Notes under the pieces: model-generated | The model's database searches: none | What the model saw: only the letters and a program-made list of their open reading frames with translations | What the model was told of the DNA's origin: nothing | NCBI RefSeq assembly: GCF_030693775.1 | Contig: NZ_JAUXZY010000005.1 | Coordinates: 124,001-188,000 of the forward strand | DNA from: Polynucleobacter sp. | GTDB taxonomy: Bacteria > Pseudomonadota > Gammaproteobacteria > Burkholderiales > Burkholderiaceae | DNA: 64,000 nt | Reading direction: 5' to 3' | Program-made: the position numbers and the translations under genes | In this document: piece by piece, positions 1-9,652 of the stretch | Position numbering within the stretch: the stretch's first letter is position 1 | How the letters are laid out: every line of letters starts with the position of its first letter

Positions 1-144
1 GCTCATATTGATGATCAGCGTATTTGGGTTGTGCCGATGCAACTCACCCTACCGAATGCACTGATGAATTGGGTTGAGTCGATTCTCCAAAGACCGGATC
101 CGAATGCGATGCACAGCGAGCCTAGAGGGAAAAAAGATGGATAA
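1..144 (+). CDS. lpxK: Tetraacyldisaccharide 4'-kinase LpxK, C-terminal end (partial)
   Basis: The reading frame is open from the first base to a TAA at 142-144, so only the last 47 residues are here. LpxK phosphorylates the lipid A disaccharide at the inner membrane. The tail alone ([18 protein letters not shown]) is not diagnostic. The call rests mainly on context: a YcaR-type gene and kdsB follow, the lpxK-ycaR-kdsB order known from Escherichia coli and many betaproteobacteria. The stop overlaps the next start by 8 bases, so the genes are translationally coupled. Confidence 0.75.
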   Translation, partial: AHIDDQRIWVVPMQLTLPNALMNWVESILQRPDPNAMHSEPRGKKDG

Positions 145-322
145 GCGTTTACTTAGTATTTTGGTTTGCCCTTTGTGTAAAAGCGGCTTGCACTTAGACG
201 AGCAGCAGCATGAATTAATCTGCAGAATTGATAAGCTTGCTTACCCGATTCGGGATGGCATTCCGGTGATGCTAGTGGATGAAGCGCGCACCTTAACGCC
301 TGAAGAAATACAGGCCTTGTAA
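137..322 (+). CDS. ycaR: Trm112/YcaR family small zinc-ribbon-like protein
   Basis: A 61-residue protein starting [20 protein letters not shown], with a single CPLC motif near residue 11 and the family ending [13 protein letters not shown]. An upstream in-frame start at 74 would add 21 unrelated residues inside lpxK, so ATG 137 is preferred. Relatives sit between lpxK and kdsB in many proteobacteria. Trm112 itself is a methyltransferase partner in eukaryotes; the bacterial role is unknown. The second CxxC pair of a full zinc ribbon is absent, as is common in the bacterial proteins. Confidence 0.88.
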   Translation: MDKRLLSILVCPLCKSGLHLDEQQHELICRIDKLAYPIRDGIPVMLVDEARTLTPEEIQAL

Positions 323-333
323 GTTAATCGATT

Positions 334-1095
334 TTGAACACACTCACCCTCCCCGAATTTAGCGTTGTCATTCCGGCACGCTTAGGCTCTACCCGCCTTC
401 CCCGCAAACCCCTGGCGGATATCGCCGGCAAGCCCATGGTTGTCCGCGTTGCTGAGCAGGCAAAACGCTCTGGCGCACAGAGCGTGATTGTGGCAACTGA
501 TTCAGGGGAAATTCAGGCAGTATGCGATGCCCATCGGATCGAGTGCCTCCTCACGCAAGCCGATCACCCTACCGGTACCGATCGAATTGCTGAAGTTGCG
601 CAATTGTTAAAGTTGCCTGGCGATGCATTGATTGTGAATGTGCAAGGCGATGAACCGTTGATTCCGCCAGAGCTGATTAATCAGGTTGCACTGGCATTAG
701 CAGCTCACCCGCAATGCGCGATCGCCACAGTGGCGACGCCCATCACTGATCCAACAGAAATCAATAATCCCAATGTGGTGAAGGTGGTACTCAATCGCCA
801 CAATGAGGCCATGTACTTTTCGCGCTCGGTTATTCCATTTGAACGCGATGCAGCAATTACTAAACCCCCATACCTGCGGCATTTGGGGATTTACGCCTAC
901 CGGGCGAGCTTTCTAGAGGCCTATGCCCGCCTCGACCCAGCGCCGCCAGAACAGGCAGAGTCACTCGAGCAGCTGCGCGCCCTATGGCATGGCTATCGCA
1001 TTCAGGTTCATATTACGGCGGATGTACCTCCTGCCGGGGTCGATACTGAGGCGGATTTAGAGCGTGTGCGGCTCGCTTTTGCATCTCGGGGATAA
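334..1095 (+). CDS. kdsB: 3-deoxy-manno-octulosonate cytidylyltransferase
   Basis: Makes CMP-KDO from CTP and KDO for attachment to lipid A in the cytoplasm. The protein is 253 residues, the usual length. Visible motifs are the nucleotide-binding [15 protein letters not shown] (residues 13-27), the VNVQGDEP segment near residue 100, and an EQLR..W..G motif near the C-terminus. The start is TTG at 334, 11 bases after the previous stop; no ATG lies near the conserved N-terminus. It forms an operon with lpxK and ycaR, all envelope lipid A/KDO functions. Confidence 0.96.
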   Translation: MNTLTLPEFSVVIPARLGSTRLPRKPLADIAGKPMVVRVAEQAKRSGAQSVIVATDSGEIQAVCDAHRIECLLTQADHPTGTDRIAEVAQLLKLPGDALIVNVQGDEPLIPPELINQVALALAAHPQCAIATVATPITDPTEINNPNVVKVVLNRHNEAMYFSRSVIPFERDAAITKPPYLRHLGIYAYRASFLEAYARLDPAPPEQAESLEQLRALWHGYRIQVHITADVPPAGVDTEADLERVRLAFASRG

Positions 1096-1142
1096 TCCTA
1101 GGAAAGTTCCGGCCAATAGGCTTACAAAATACGGGACAATGA

Positions 1143-1826
<684 letters not shown>

Positions 1827-1947
1827 ATATAAAAAAATTTATAAAAGTTTTATATGTGTCGTAAGCAATAGCCGTTCTATCGAATCAACTTATTGCACGC
1901 ACAAGTGCATTCTCTAAAATGGAGGGTTGATTCTTAGAAAGGTTTAT

Positions 1948-2208
1948 ATGCCAACAATCAGCAGTTTTTATGGCATCCTCATTCGAATGTTTTTCAATGA
2001 TCACGCGCCTCCTCATTTTCATGCTGAATACGGTGAATACAAGGCCATAATCGATATTAAGACCCTATCCATTTTGAGTGGCGCACTTCCTAGACGGGCT
2101 CACGATTTGGTGTTAGATTGGGCCCATAATCATCAACTTGAGCTACTAGAAGATTGGGATCTATGTATGTCTAAACAGCAGCCAAAATACATAGAACCAC
2201 TAAAGTGA
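1948..2208 (+). CDS. DUF4160 domain protein
   Basis: An 86-residue protein beginning MPTISSFYGILIRMFFNDH, with the DUF4160 core H-A-P-P-H-F-H-A-x-Y-G-x-Y. ATG 1948 has an AGAAAGG ribosome site; a TTG at 1927 in frame is less likely. The next gene (DUF2442) starts 7 bases after the stop. DUF4160-DUF2442 pairs recur in many bacteria and behave like toxin-antitoxin modules in distribution, but no activity is established. It lies between core genes adk and nrdR, which suggests insertion. Confidence 0.85.
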   Translation: MPTISSFYGILIRMFFNDHAPPHFHAEYGEYKAIIDIKTLSILSGALPRRAHDLVLDWAHNHQLELLEDWDLCMSKQQPKYIEPLK

Positions 2209-2215
2209 GATTGCT

Positions 2216-2470
2216 ATGGATTGGGATGTAAATCAGGTTAAAGTTGTCGGCCCTCTACAGTTAGAGGTAGTCTTTGCCGACGGCACCCGCGGTCGTGTGG
2301 TGTTTGAACCAACCCACCTGACTGGCGTTTTTACTTCACTTCAAAATCCAAACTTCTTTAACCAAGTCAGAATTAATGGTGGTGCAGTCAGTTGGCCTGG
2401 CGATATTGATTTAGCTCCAGATGCCATGCACGAGGCAATTCGCAAATCCGGGGTATGGGTACTGCGCTAA
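2216..2470 (+). CDS. DUF2442 domain protein
   Basis: An 84-residue protein (MDWDVNQVKVVGPLQLEVVF...) with the family end pattern G-A-V-S-W-P-G-D-I-D-L-A-P-D-A-M. It is adjacent to the DUF4160 gene, same strand, 7-base spacing, and surely co-transcribed. Members of DUF2442 have a small alpha/beta fold and are often found in TA-like pairs. The molecular function is not known. The gene ends only 19 bases from the convergent nrdR stop. Confidence 0.85.
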   Translation: MDWDVNQVKVVGPLQLEVVFADGTRGRVVFEPTHLTGVFTSLQNPNFFNQVRINGGAVSWPGDIDLAPDAMHEAIRKSGVWVLR

Positions 2471-2489
2471 TGTATCGTCCAGCTTTTCC

Positions 2490-2936
2490 CTACTTCAATT
2501 CTTTCAGCGCACTCTCAAACGATTCGATATCGGCAAAGCTACGATAGACCGACGCAAACCGAATGTAGGCGACTTTATCCAGGCGCTTAAGCTCACGCAT
2601 CACGAGCTCACCAACGCGGTCGCTGGCAATTTCTTTCTCGCCCGTTGCCACCAGCTTTTCTTCAATACTAGCAATCGCTTCATCCACTAAATCAGACGAT
2701 ACCGGACGCTTACGCAGAGCGAGCTTGATCGAGCTCGCTAACTTGTCATGGCTGTAATCAACCCGGCTGCCATTCTTTTTGACGATCGCCGGAAATGTCA
2801 GCTCAGCGCGTTCATAGGTGGTAAAGCGTTTGTCACAGCTGGTACAGCGTCGGCGGCGGCGCGTGGTATCGCCCTCGTCTGACACCCGGGTATCCATTAC
2901 CTGGGTGTCCTCGCCGTGACAAAAAGGGCAGCGCAC
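2490..2936 (-). CDS. nrdR: Transcriptional repressor NrdR
   Basis: Zinc-ribbon and ATP-cone repressor of ribonucleotide reductase genes; it senses dATP/ATP. It has 148 residues, the usual length. The N-terminus [17 protein letters not shown] and a later CTSC form the four-cysteine zinc ribbon, followed by [10 protein letters not shown] and the ATP-cone (FDRDK-like [14 protein letters not shown]). It lies 3 bases downstream of glyA on the same strand, the common betaproteobacterial arrangement. Confidence 0.96.
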   Translation of the reverse strand: MRCPFCHGEDTQVMDTRVSDEGDTTRRRRRCTSCDKRFTTYERAELTFPAIVKKNGSRVDYSHDKLASSIKLALRKRPVSSDLVDEAIASIEEKLVATGEKEIASDRVGELVMRELKRLDKVAYIRFASVYRSFADIESFESALKELK

Positions 2937-2939
2937 GAA

Positions 2940-4187
2940 TCAGTTTCCGTAAACCGGGAAGCGCTTCGTTAGAGCATGCACTTGGGCTTTGACTTTCTCA
3001 ATGTTCGCCGCATCATTTGGGTTGTCGAGTACATCAGCAATAAAGTGACCCACCTGAATCGATTCGGCTTCTTTAAATCCGCGGGTGGTCATCGCCGGTG
3101 AACCTAAGCGGATACCGCTCGTTACCATCGGTTTTTGTGGGTCATTGGGAATGCCGTTTTTATTGCAGGTAATGTGTGCATCACCCAATACTTTTTCCGC
3201 CTCTTTGCCCGTCATGTTTTTGCTACGCAAATCAACCAACATGACATGTGACTCAGTGCGACCTGAAACAATCCGTAAGCCACGCTCAATTAATGTATTG
3301 GCTAAGGCTTGTGCATTGGCAATCACCTGCTTTTGGTAGTCCTTAAAGCCAGGCTCCAAGGCCTCTTTAAATGCAGTTGCTTTAGCAGCAATCACATGCA
3401 TCAACGGGCCGCCTTGCAAGCCTGGGAAGACGGCAGAGTTAATGGCTTTCTCATGCTCAGCCTTCATCAAAATGATGCCGCCGCGGGGGCCACGCAAACT
3501 CTTGTGGGTGGTTGAGGTAACGATGTCGGCGTGCGGTACTGGATTGGGATAGACGCCAGCAGCAATCAAACCGGAGTAGTGGGCCATATCGACCATGAAG
3601 ATGGCGCCAACTTCTTTGGCGACTTTGGCAAAGCGCTCAAAGTCGATGTGAAGCGAATATGCCGATGCGCCGGCAATGATTAACTTTGGCTTGTGCTCGC
3701 GTGCCAAACGCTCCATTTGCTCGTAATCAATGGCTTCGTTTTGATCAAGTCCATAGGAGATCGGGTTAAACCACTTGCCACTCAGATTGAGTGCCATACC
3801 GTGAGTCAGGTGACCACCTTCGGCCAAGCTCATGCCCATGAAGGTATCGCCTGGCTTTAAGAAGGCTAAGAAAACGGCTTGGTTGGCAGAGGCGCCGCAA
3901 TGGGGCTGCACGTTGGCCGCCTCAGCACCAAATAAGGTCTTTACGCGATCAATCGCCAGTTGCTCGGCGACATCCACAAACTCACAGCCACCGTAATAAC
4001 GCTTGCCTGGGTAGCCCTCAGCATACTTATTGGTCAACTGGGAGCCTTGCGCCTGCATTACGGCGGGCGAAGTGTAATTCTCAGAAGCAATCAGCTCAAT
4101 GTGGTCTTCTTGGCGGCGATTTTCATTCTGAATTGCGGCCCAGAGTTCGGAATCGGTCTTGGCAAGGGTGTTTTGGCGGTCAAACAT
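2940..4187 (-). CDS. glyA: Serine hydroxymethyltransferase
   Basis: PLP enzyme converting serine and tetrahydrofolate to glycine and methylene-tetrahydrofolate. It has 415 residues, the standard length. Visible are the N-terminal [15 protein letters not shown] motif, [17 protein letters not shown], and the Schiff-base lysine motif [12 protein letters not shown]. It is divergent from tolQ with about 60 bases between starts, so both promoters must lie in 4188-4250. nrdR follows immediately and is likely co-transcribed. Confidence 0.97.
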   Translation of the reverse strand: MFDRQNTLAKTDSELWAAIQNENRRQEDHIELIASENYTSPAVMQAQGSQLTNKYAEGYPGKRYYGGCEFVDVAEQLAIDRVKTLFGAEAANVQPHCGASANQAVFLAFLKPGDTFMGMSLAEGGHLTHGMALNLSGKWFNPISYGLDQNEAIDYEQMERLAREHKPKLIIAGASAYSLHIDFERFAKVAKEVGAIFMVDMAHYSGLIAAGVYPNPVPHADIVTSTTHKSLRGPRGGIILMKAEHEKAINSAVFPGLQGGPLMHVIAAKATAFKEALEPGFKDYQKQVIANAQALANTLIERGLRIVSGRTESHVMLVDLRSKNMTGKEAEKVLGDAHITCNKNGIPNDPQKPMVTSGIRLGSPAMTTRGFKEAESIQVGHFIADVLDNPNDAANIEKVKAQVHALTKRFPVYGN

Positions 4188-4250
4188 AGCGATAATCCTG
4201 ATTTAGTTGGATTGGTTAGATAAAATCAACCTACATAATACAAAACACCT

Positions 4251-4907
4251 ATGAACCCGACCGAAGACCTCTCCTTTTTATCCCTTATTCTCAATGCCAG
4301 TTTGATCGTCCAGCTGGTCATGCTGATCCTCATCACCATGTCAATTGCATCTTGGACCGTGATTTTTAAGAAAGGATCGACCCTGCGGGGCGTACGACGC
4401 GATACCGAACGCTTTGAGCGTGACTTTTGGTCTGGCGGCGACCTCAATACCCTCTTAGAGGCTGCGCAGCGCAATAACCGCAGCTCAGCTGTAATGGAGC
4501 GTATTTTTGCGGGTGGCATGCTGGAGTTCTCCAAAGCACGTGAAATTGATGCAGCGCGCCGCGCCATGAAGGCGACCTACCAACGTGAGATGGATCTCTT
4601 GGAGGCCAATCTGCCCTTCCTGGCCTCCGTGGGCTCAGTATCCCCTTACATCGGCTTATTTGGCACCGTTTGGGGCATCATGCACGCGTTTAAGGGCTTG
4701 GCCAATGTTCAAAATGCTACTTTGGCTGCGGTTGCACCTGGCATTGCTGAGGCCCTAGTCGCTACCGCCATTGGTTTATTTGCGGCGATTCCGGCAGTCG
4801 TTGCTTACAACAGCAATGCGACTGAAATCGATCGCTTAGCCATTCGGTTTGAAACCTTCATGGAAGAGTTCACCAACATCCTGCAGCGCCAAGCTGCCCA
4901 TCGTTAA
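4251..4907 (+). CDS. tolQ: Tol-Pal system proton channel subunit TolQ
   Basis: Inner-membrane proton channel subunit that, with TolR, drives TolA during cell division. It has 218 residues, with membrane segments near residues 12-36, 125-150 and 160-185. The family signature LASVGSVSPYIGLFGTVWGI and the conserved GIAEALVATAIGLFAAIPAV are both present. It is the first gene of a complete tolQRAB-pal-cpoB run. The ybgC thioesterase gene that often precedes tolQ is missing here; a divergent glyA takes its place. Confidence 0.96.
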   Translation: MNPTEDLSFLSLILNASLIVQLVMLILITMSIASWTVIFKKGSTLRGVRRDTERFERDFWSGGDLNTLLEAAQRNNRSSAVMERIFAGGMLEFSKAREIDAARRAMKATYQREMDLLEANLPFLASVGSVSPYIGLFGTVWGIMHAFKGLANVQNATLAAVAPGIAEALVATAIGLFAAIPAVVAYNSNATEIDRLAIRFETFMEEFTNILQRQAAHR

Positions 4908-4935
4908 TTGCTTGCCTTAAGGAATAACTAAGCGA

Positions 4936-5364
4936 ATGGCCCAATCCAGTCGATCATCCTTTCGGTCTAATCGCCGCCGCGCGATGTCGGACATCAACGT
5001 CGTTCCTTATATCGATGTGATGCTCGTCTTGCTCATCATCTTTATGGCGACGGCGGCATCCGTTAATCCAGGCATCGTTAATTTGCCTACCGTTGGTGGC
5101 GCAAAAACACAAACTCTGCCCCCCATCTTTTTATCGGTGGATGCCAATGAGAATATTACGGTGAAGCGCGAAGGTGAATCATCGCAAACGCTCAGCCGTT
5201 TGGAGCTCGGTGCATTTGCCCGCACCCAAGCTGAGAAGTCCGCCGATCAACCGGTTGTACTAGCGGCCGACAAGTCGGTGAAATACGAAGTCGTCATGGA
5301 TGTGATGGCCAAACTCAAAGAGAATGGCGTCAAGCGGGTTGGTCTTGCTGTTAAGAGCCAGTAA
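4936..5364 (+). CDS. tolR: Tol-Pal system protein TolR
   Basis: Stator partner of TolQ. It has 142 residues with one N-terminal membrane segment. The motif INVVPYIDVMLVLLIIFM carries the proton-conducting aspartate. A periplasmic ExbD/TolR domain follows, ending KENGVKRVGLAV. ATG 4936 is preceded by AAGGAAT; the second methionine before SDINVV is a possible alternative. It lies 28 bases after tolQ. Confidence 0.95.
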   Translation: MAQSSRSSFRSNRRRAMSDINVVPYIDVMLVLLIIFMATAASVNPGIVNLPTVGGAKTQTLPPIFLSVDANENITVKREGESSQTLSRLELGAFARTQAEKSADQPVVLAADKSVKYEVVMDVMAKLKENGVKRVGLAVKSQ

Positions 5365-5399
5365 TTTCATGGACGTATCTCCCAGCACATGCTGAACCC

Positions 5400-6203
5400 A
5401 TGAATACCGCACAACAATGGCCCTCGCCTTTTTCACGGGCACAGCCAATCAAAACCGAAAGTAGCGCACGCGCCTTCTCGTATTCGATGTTGGCGCATTT
5501 GGCGCTCATTGCAATGTTCACGATTGGCATTAATTGGCGTACCAGCGCCCCAGGGGGAGTCGAGGTTGAGCTATGGGATTCGACCCCTGTAGCCCAGCGC
5601 ACTGAAACGCCACCACCGGCGCCCATGAAAGAAGAGGTGGCCGATATTGCGGTCAAGAAAAAACCAGCAGAAAAAGAGCCTCCTAAAAAAGAGGTAGTGA
5701 AAGAAGTGCCTAAGCCAGCCAAGGTAACGCCGCCGAAAGAAAAAGCCAAAGAGCCCGAGAAGCCTAAAAAAGCAGAGGAAGCAAAAGCACTCACCCCCGC
5801 ACAAATTAAGGCCAACGCTGCTGCGGAAAAAGCGCGCGCCGATCAACTCGCAAGACTACGCGCTGCCGCAGGTGCTGAGGGCGGCAGCGGTGGTCAAGTT
5901 GGCAGCAGTGTTGGCGGCGGCGGCAATGCACCGCCAGCGTATGCGGATAAAGTGCGGCGCAAGATTAAGCCCCTGATTGTGTTTAACCCTGAATCACTAA
6001 CGGGCAATCCAGCCGTAGTGGTCTTAGTTGATCTTGCGCCCGATGGCGCGATCTTGAAGCGCAGCGTGGTCACCTCCAGCGGCATTCCCAGCTGGGACCA
6101 AGCGGTTTTACAGGCGCTGGATCGTGCAGAAACCTTTCCAAAAGACGACAATGGCATCATTCCCATGCGTCAAATGAGACTCACTTTTAAACCCAAGGAT
6201 TAA
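5400..6203 (+). CDS. tolA: Cell envelope protein TolA
   Basis: Energy-transducing link between the TolQR motor and Pal/TolB. Its 267 residues show the three-part layout: an N-terminal membrane anchor (about residues 26-46, YSMLAHLALIAMFTIGI), a long Lys/Glu/Pro/Ala-rich rod (about 70-150) and a TonB/TolA C-terminal domain (about 175-267). A Gly-rich linker (GGSGGQVGSSVGGGG) joins the last two parts. It is co-directional with tolR, 35 bases downstream, and with tolB, 4 bases upstream. Confidence 0.93.
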   Translation: MNTAQQWPSPFSRAQPIKTESSARAFSYSMLAHLALIAMFTIGINWRTSAPGGVEVELWDSTPVAQRTETPPPAPMKEEVADIAVKKKPAEKEPPKKEVVKEVPKPAKVTPPKEKAKEPEKPKKAEEAKALTPAQIKANAAAEKARADQLARLRAAAGAEGGSGGQVGSSVGGGGNAPPAYADKVRRKIKPLIVFNPESLTGNPAVVVLVDLAPDGAILKRSVVTSSGIPSWDQAVLQALDRAETFPKDDNGIIPMRQMRLTFKPKD

Positions 6204-6207
6204 TTCC

Positions 6208-7503
6208 ATGCGGACACTCCTCCTGCGACTCCTGCGCCCTCTGATTGGCTTAATTGCGACCCTGGGCTTTTTGAGCCCAGCTATCGCACAAATGAATATT
6301 GAAATCACGGGTGTAGGTCAATCCCTCTACCCTATTGCGGTAATGCGTTTTGAGGACGAAGGGAAGTTGCCTACCAGCGTGACAGAAATCATTCGTCAAA
6401 ATTTAGCGCGCAGTGGTTACTTTAAAAATACTGAGAGCGGCAATGCCAGTGAGAGTGATGAAGGCACGCCTAATTACAAAGCGTGGTCAGCTCGCGGCGC
6501 TGATGCCTTGGTTGTGGGCTCTGTAAAACAAACCGGCCCCACTCAATTTGAAATTCGCTACAAGTTATTTGATATTCGGAAGCAGCAAAGCTTAGATGGT
6601 TTGCTGATCACCTCAAGTAGTGACAATCTGCGCCAAGCCGCACATAAGATTTCCGATGACATCATTTATAAGTTACTGGGTGAGCGCGGGATCTTCTCGA
6701 CGCGCCTCTCCTATGTCATTAAAGACGGCAACCGCTACCGCCTGGTGATCTCGGATGCCGATGGTCAGAATATTCGCAATGCCCTCAATAGTGCCGAGCC
6801 GATTATTTCGCCATCGTGGTCTCCCGATGGAAAAAAAGTAGCGTACGTTTCCTTTGAAGATCGTAAACCCGTTGTCTATGTTCATGAGCTGGCAACCGGT
6901 CGCCGTGTATCGCTCTCCAATCAAAAAGGCAATAACAGTGCGCCAGCATGGTCACCAAATGGTCAGACCGTTGCGCTGGCCTTATCGCGTGATGGCAATA
7001 CGCAGATTTATTCCATGAATGCGGATGGCAGTAATTTACGTCGCCTCACCCAAGGCAATACGATCGATACCGAGCCGCAGTACTCTCCCGATGGTCGCTC
7101 GATTTATTTCACCAGCGACCGCGGTGGCAATCCACAAATCTACCGCATGAGCGCGGATGGCGAGCGGGTCGAAGGGGCTAGACGTGTGACCTTCAAACAA
7201 TCGTTTGCGACCTCACCGCGGATATCGCCGGACGGCAAGCTCATGGCTTACATCGCCAATGTAGGTGGTGGCTTTCGGGTACATACCCTCAATTTAGCCA
7301 CTGGCGAGACCCGCGCCCTAACGGATACCGTTCATGATGAATCCCCCTCTTTTGCGGCCAATGGCCGTTACATCCTGTACTCCACCCGGGTTGGCGGTAA
7401 GCGGGTACTCGCTGCCGTTTCAGTCGACGGGCAATCAAAACAGGTATTGAGTATTCCGGGGTCTGATGTCAGGCAGCCCTCCTGGGGGCCCTTCATGGAT
7501 TAG
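6208..7503 (+). CDS. tolB: Tol-Pal system beta-propeller protein TolB
   Basis: Periplasmic partner of Pal and TolA. It has 431 residues: a signal peptide ending near LGFLSPAIAQ, an N-terminal alpha/beta domain, then a beta-propeller with five recognisable PD40-type repeats (SPSWSPDGKKVAYVS, APAWSPNGQTVAL, EPQYSPDGRSIYF, SPRISPDGKLMAYI, SPSFAANGRYILYS). It starts 4 bases after tolA. Confidence 0.96.
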   Translation: MRTLLLRLLRPLIGLIATLGFLSPAIAQMNIEITGVGQSLYPIAVMRFEDEGKLPTSVTEIIRQNLARSGYFKNTESGNASESDEGTPNYKAWSARGADALVVGSVKQTGPTQFEIRYKLFDIRKQQSLDGLLITSSSDNLRQAAHKISDDIIYKLLGERGIFSTRLSYVIKDGNRYRLVISDADGQNIRNALNSAEPIISPSWSPDGKKVAYVSFEDRKPVVYVHELATGRRVSLSNQKGNNSAPAWSPNGQTVALALSRDGNTQIYSMNADGSNLRRLTQGNTIDTEPQYSPDGRSIYFTSDRGGNPQIYRMSADGERVEGARRVTFKQSFATSPRISPDGKLMAYIANVGGGFRVHTLNLATGETRALTDTVHDESPSFAANGRYILYSTRVGGKRVLAAVSVDGQSKQVLSIPGSDVRQPSWGPFMD

Positions 7504-7504
7504 A

Positions 7505-7570
7505 GTCCCTTTCTAATTCAGGGACGAGAGGGCATAATAGAGTCATAGTGGCATTGTCATCAATGCCCAC
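7505..7570 (+). promoter_or_regulatory. Two stem-loops between tolB and pal
   Basis: A 6-bp stem (GTCCCT at 7505-7510, AGGGAC at 7520-7525) follows the tolB stop. A second stem pairs 7548-7556 with 7561-7570 with one bulged base and a 4-base loop. A CATAATA stretch near 7533 lies between them and could be a -10 element for pal. Neither stem has a long T run, so these are more likely mRNA stability or attenuation structures than strong terminators. Confidence 0.4.
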
Positions 7571-7596
7571 CACTCATACTGAAAAGGACTATAACC

Positions 7597-8097
7597 ATGA
7601 TTTCCATTGCTCGGCGTTCAGCTGGATTCGCGATCTTAGGCTTCGTTGCTCTCTTAACCGCTTGCTCTTCTGGAGTGAAGTTAGATGATGTTAATGGTGC
7701 TGGTGGTAGCGGTGGAGCTGGTGCATTTGGCTCCCAACCTTGGAATGACCCTAAAAGCCCTTTGTTTGAGCGCAGCGTCTACTTTGGTTTTGACGAGTTC
7801 ACGGTGGATGGCAAATACCAAAAGATGTTGTCAGCCCATGCGAGCTTTCTCAAGCAAAATACGGCCCAAAAAATCATCATCCAAGGCAATACCGATGATC
7901 GTGGCACAACCGAATACAACCTAGCGCTGGGCCAACGTCGCTCCGATGCGGTACGCAAATCACTGGCCTTAATGGGCGTCTCCGATGCACAGATGGAAGC
8001 CGTCAGTTTTGGTAAAGAAAAGCCCAAAGCAGAAGGTGCTACTGAAGCAGCGTATGCAGAAAATCGCCGCGCTGATATTGTTTACGTTCCCAAGTAA
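7597..8097 (+). CDS. pal: Peptidoglycan-associated lipoprotein Pal
   Basis: Outer-membrane lipoprotein that binds peptidoglycan and TolB. It has 166 residues with a lipobox LLTACSS (lipidated Cys near residue 23), a Gly/Ala-rich linker, and an OmpA-like domain with NTDDRGTTEYNLALGQRR. An AAAAGGA ribosome site precedes the ATG. The preceding 93-base gap holds two stem-loops and possibly its own promoter. Confidence 0.96.
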   Translation: MISIARRSAGFAILGFVALLTACSSGVKLDDVNGAGGSGGAGAFGSQPWNDPKSPLFERSVYFGFDEFTVDGKYQKMLSAHASFLKQNTAQKIIIQGNTDDRGTTEYNLALGQRRSDAVRKSLALMGVSDAQMEAVSFGKEKPKAEGATEAAYAENRRADIVYVPK

Positions 8098-8112
8098 TTT
8101 GGAATTCCTGCA

Positions 8113-8829
8113 ATGACATGGAATGTTGCTTTAAGAAGGGCGCTGTCAACTAGCGCCCTTGCTTTTCTATTTGTGCTACCCACATCTGCCTGGGCACTTC
8201 TTTCTGATGACGAGGCGCGCAAAGCCATTTTGGATTTGCGCAAGACATTGGCAAGTACGCAGCTCGAGCTGCAAAGCCAAATTGAGCGACTCAAATCAGA
8301 AAATGCCCAGTTACGCGGTCAGATTGAGAACCTCCAGCGACAGAGTGAAGAATTCATTGCCAGCCAAAAAACCAACTACCAAGATTTAGACACGCGCTTA
8401 AGTAAGTTTGAGCCTCGCACCCTTGAAATTGAAGGCGTTACCGGCACGATCCAGCCTGGAGAAAAAGCAGCCTACGATGAGGCCTTGGCCGCATTTCAGG
8501 CGGGTCAACTTAAAAAAGCCGATACAGGTTTTACTAGTTTTGTACGCAAATACAACGCCAGCCCCTATTTGCCGCTCGCACTCTACTGGCTGGGCAATAC
8601 TAAATACGCCTTAAAAGAATATCCTGGAGCCATCAGCCAATTGCAGGCCCTCATCAAGGCCTACCCAAAACACCCTCGCATTCCAGCAGCGATGTTGACG
8701 CTCGGTAACTGCCAACTCGAGAGCGGCAATAAAACAGCTGCTCGTAAAACGTATGGCGATCTGATTGCAAGCTATCCCGACTCTGAAGTGGCGGTAGAAG
8801 CCCGCCAAATGCTGCCGCGCACGAAGTAA
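8113..8829 (+). CDS. cpoB: Cell division coordinator CpoB (YbgF)
   Basis: Periplasmic TPR protein that couples Tol-Pal to peptidoglycan synthesis at division. It has 238 residues: a signal peptide (cleavage after TSAWA, about residue 30), a coiled-coil trimerisation segment (about 45-95, rich in QL/EIERLKSE) and three TPR-like repeats (about 120-235). It lies 15 bases after pal. A perfect 9-bp hairpin with a short T-rich tail sits inside the signal-peptide codons, which may reduce read-through from pal. Confidence 0.93.
   Translation: MTWNVALRRALSTSALAFLFVLPTSAWALLSDDEARKAILDLRKTLASTQLELQSQIERLKSENAQLRGQIENLQRQSEEFIASQKTNYQDLDTRLSKFEPRTLEIEGVTGTIQPGEKAAYDEALAAFQAGQLKKADTGFTSFVRKYNASPYLPLALYWLGNTKYALKEYPGAISQLQALIKAYPKHPRIPAAMLTLGNCQLESGNKTAARKTYGDLIASYPDSEVAVEARQMLPRTK
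8136..8168 (+). terminator. Terminator-like hairpin inside the start of cpoB
   Basis: AAGGGCGCT (8136-8144) pairs perfectly with AGCGCCCTT (8152-8160) around a 7-base loop, followed by GCTTTTCT. It has the shape of an intrinsic terminator but lies within codons 9-16 of cpoB. That is odd for a gene thought to be co-transcribed with pal. It may act as a partial terminator that lowers cpoB relative to pal. Confidence 0.5.
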
Positions 8830-8849
8830 TTGGCTTTTTTAAGCGCAGC

Positions 8850-9611
8850 ATGACTCGTGTCAATTCACTTTCTTCTTTTTCTGGATTTGCACCCCGCACC
8901 GCTGGAGCGCCTGCAGTTATCTTGTTTTCTGGTGGGCTAGACTCGACGACAATTTTGGCATTGGCAAAGCAATTGGGTTACGCGCCCTATGCCCTCTCAA
9001 TTCGCTATGGTCAGCGTCACTCCTCGGAGTTAATTGCAGCAGAACGCATTGCCAAATCGATCGGAGTGGTTCGTCATGAAGTAATCGACCTGGCGCTGAC
9101 GCGTTTTGGTGGCTCTGCGTTAACCGACTCCAATCTAGCCGTACCGACGACCTCGAATGCCATTGTTAATCCCAATTCAGATATTCCGATTACCTATGTC
9201 CCGGCCCGCAATACCATCATGCTCTCGCTTGCACTCGGCTGGGCAGAAGCCTTAGGGGGCTCTGATATTTTTTATGGCGCAAATAGCGTTGATTACTCAG
9301 GCTACCCAGACTGCCGCCCCGAATACGTTGCCTCCTTTGAGCGCATGGCCAATCTAGCTACCAAAGCAGGAGTCGAAGCACACAACGATGCGGAACGCTT
9401 TCGGGTACATGCGCCCATCATTGCCATGAGCAAGGCAGACATCATTCACCTTGGCATGACTCTGGGAGTGGATTACAGCCAAACCGTGTCGTGCTATCAG
9501 GCGGATGCCCAGGGGCAAGCCTGTGGTGAGTGTGAATCTTGCAAGCTACGTAAAGCCGGATTTGTGCAGGCTGGCCTTGCTGATCCAACGCACTACCGCA
9601 AATCTGCCTAA
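8850..9611 (+). CDS. queC: 7-cyano-7-deazaguanine synthase
   Basis: Converts 7-carboxy-7-deazaguanine to preQ0 with ATP and ammonia in queuosine biosynthesis. It has 253 residues. The PP-loop is FSGGLDSTT (near residue 27). The C-terminal zinc site contains C-Y-Q-A ... C-G-E-C-E-S-C. The first about 20 residues are unusual and a later start is possible. It follows cpoB by 20 bases, as in many proteobacteria, and converges on ribE. Confidence 0.96.
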   Translation: MTRVNSLSSFSGFAPRTAGAPAVILFSGGLDSTTILALAKQLGYAPYALSIRYGQRHSSELIAAERIAKSIGVVRHEVIDLALTRFGGSALTDSNLAVPTTSNAIVNPNSDIPITYVPARNTIMLSLALGWAEALGGSDIFYGANSVDYSGYPDCRPEYVASFERMANLATKAGVEAHNDAERFRVHAPIIAMSKADIIHLGMTLGVDYSQTVSCYQADAQGQACGECESCKLRKAGFVQAGLADPTHYRKSA

Positions 9612-9630
9612 CGAGATTACGACCTGCGCT

Positions 9631-9648
9631 ATCGGCAGTCCTGCCGAT
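9631..9648. terminator. Candidate bidirectional terminator between queC and ribE
   Basis: ATCGGCAG (9631-9638) and CTGCCGAT (9641-9648) form a perfect 8-bp stem with only a 2-base gap, midway in the 41 bases between two convergent stops. There is no long T run on either side, so termination strength is uncertain. Confidence 0.45.
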
Positions 9649-9652
9649 TAGA

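Noticed and set aside
5351..5846. Minus-strand open frames opposite tolA
   Set aside because: They arise from the Lys/Glu/Pro/Ala repeats of the TolA rod; low-complexity translation only.
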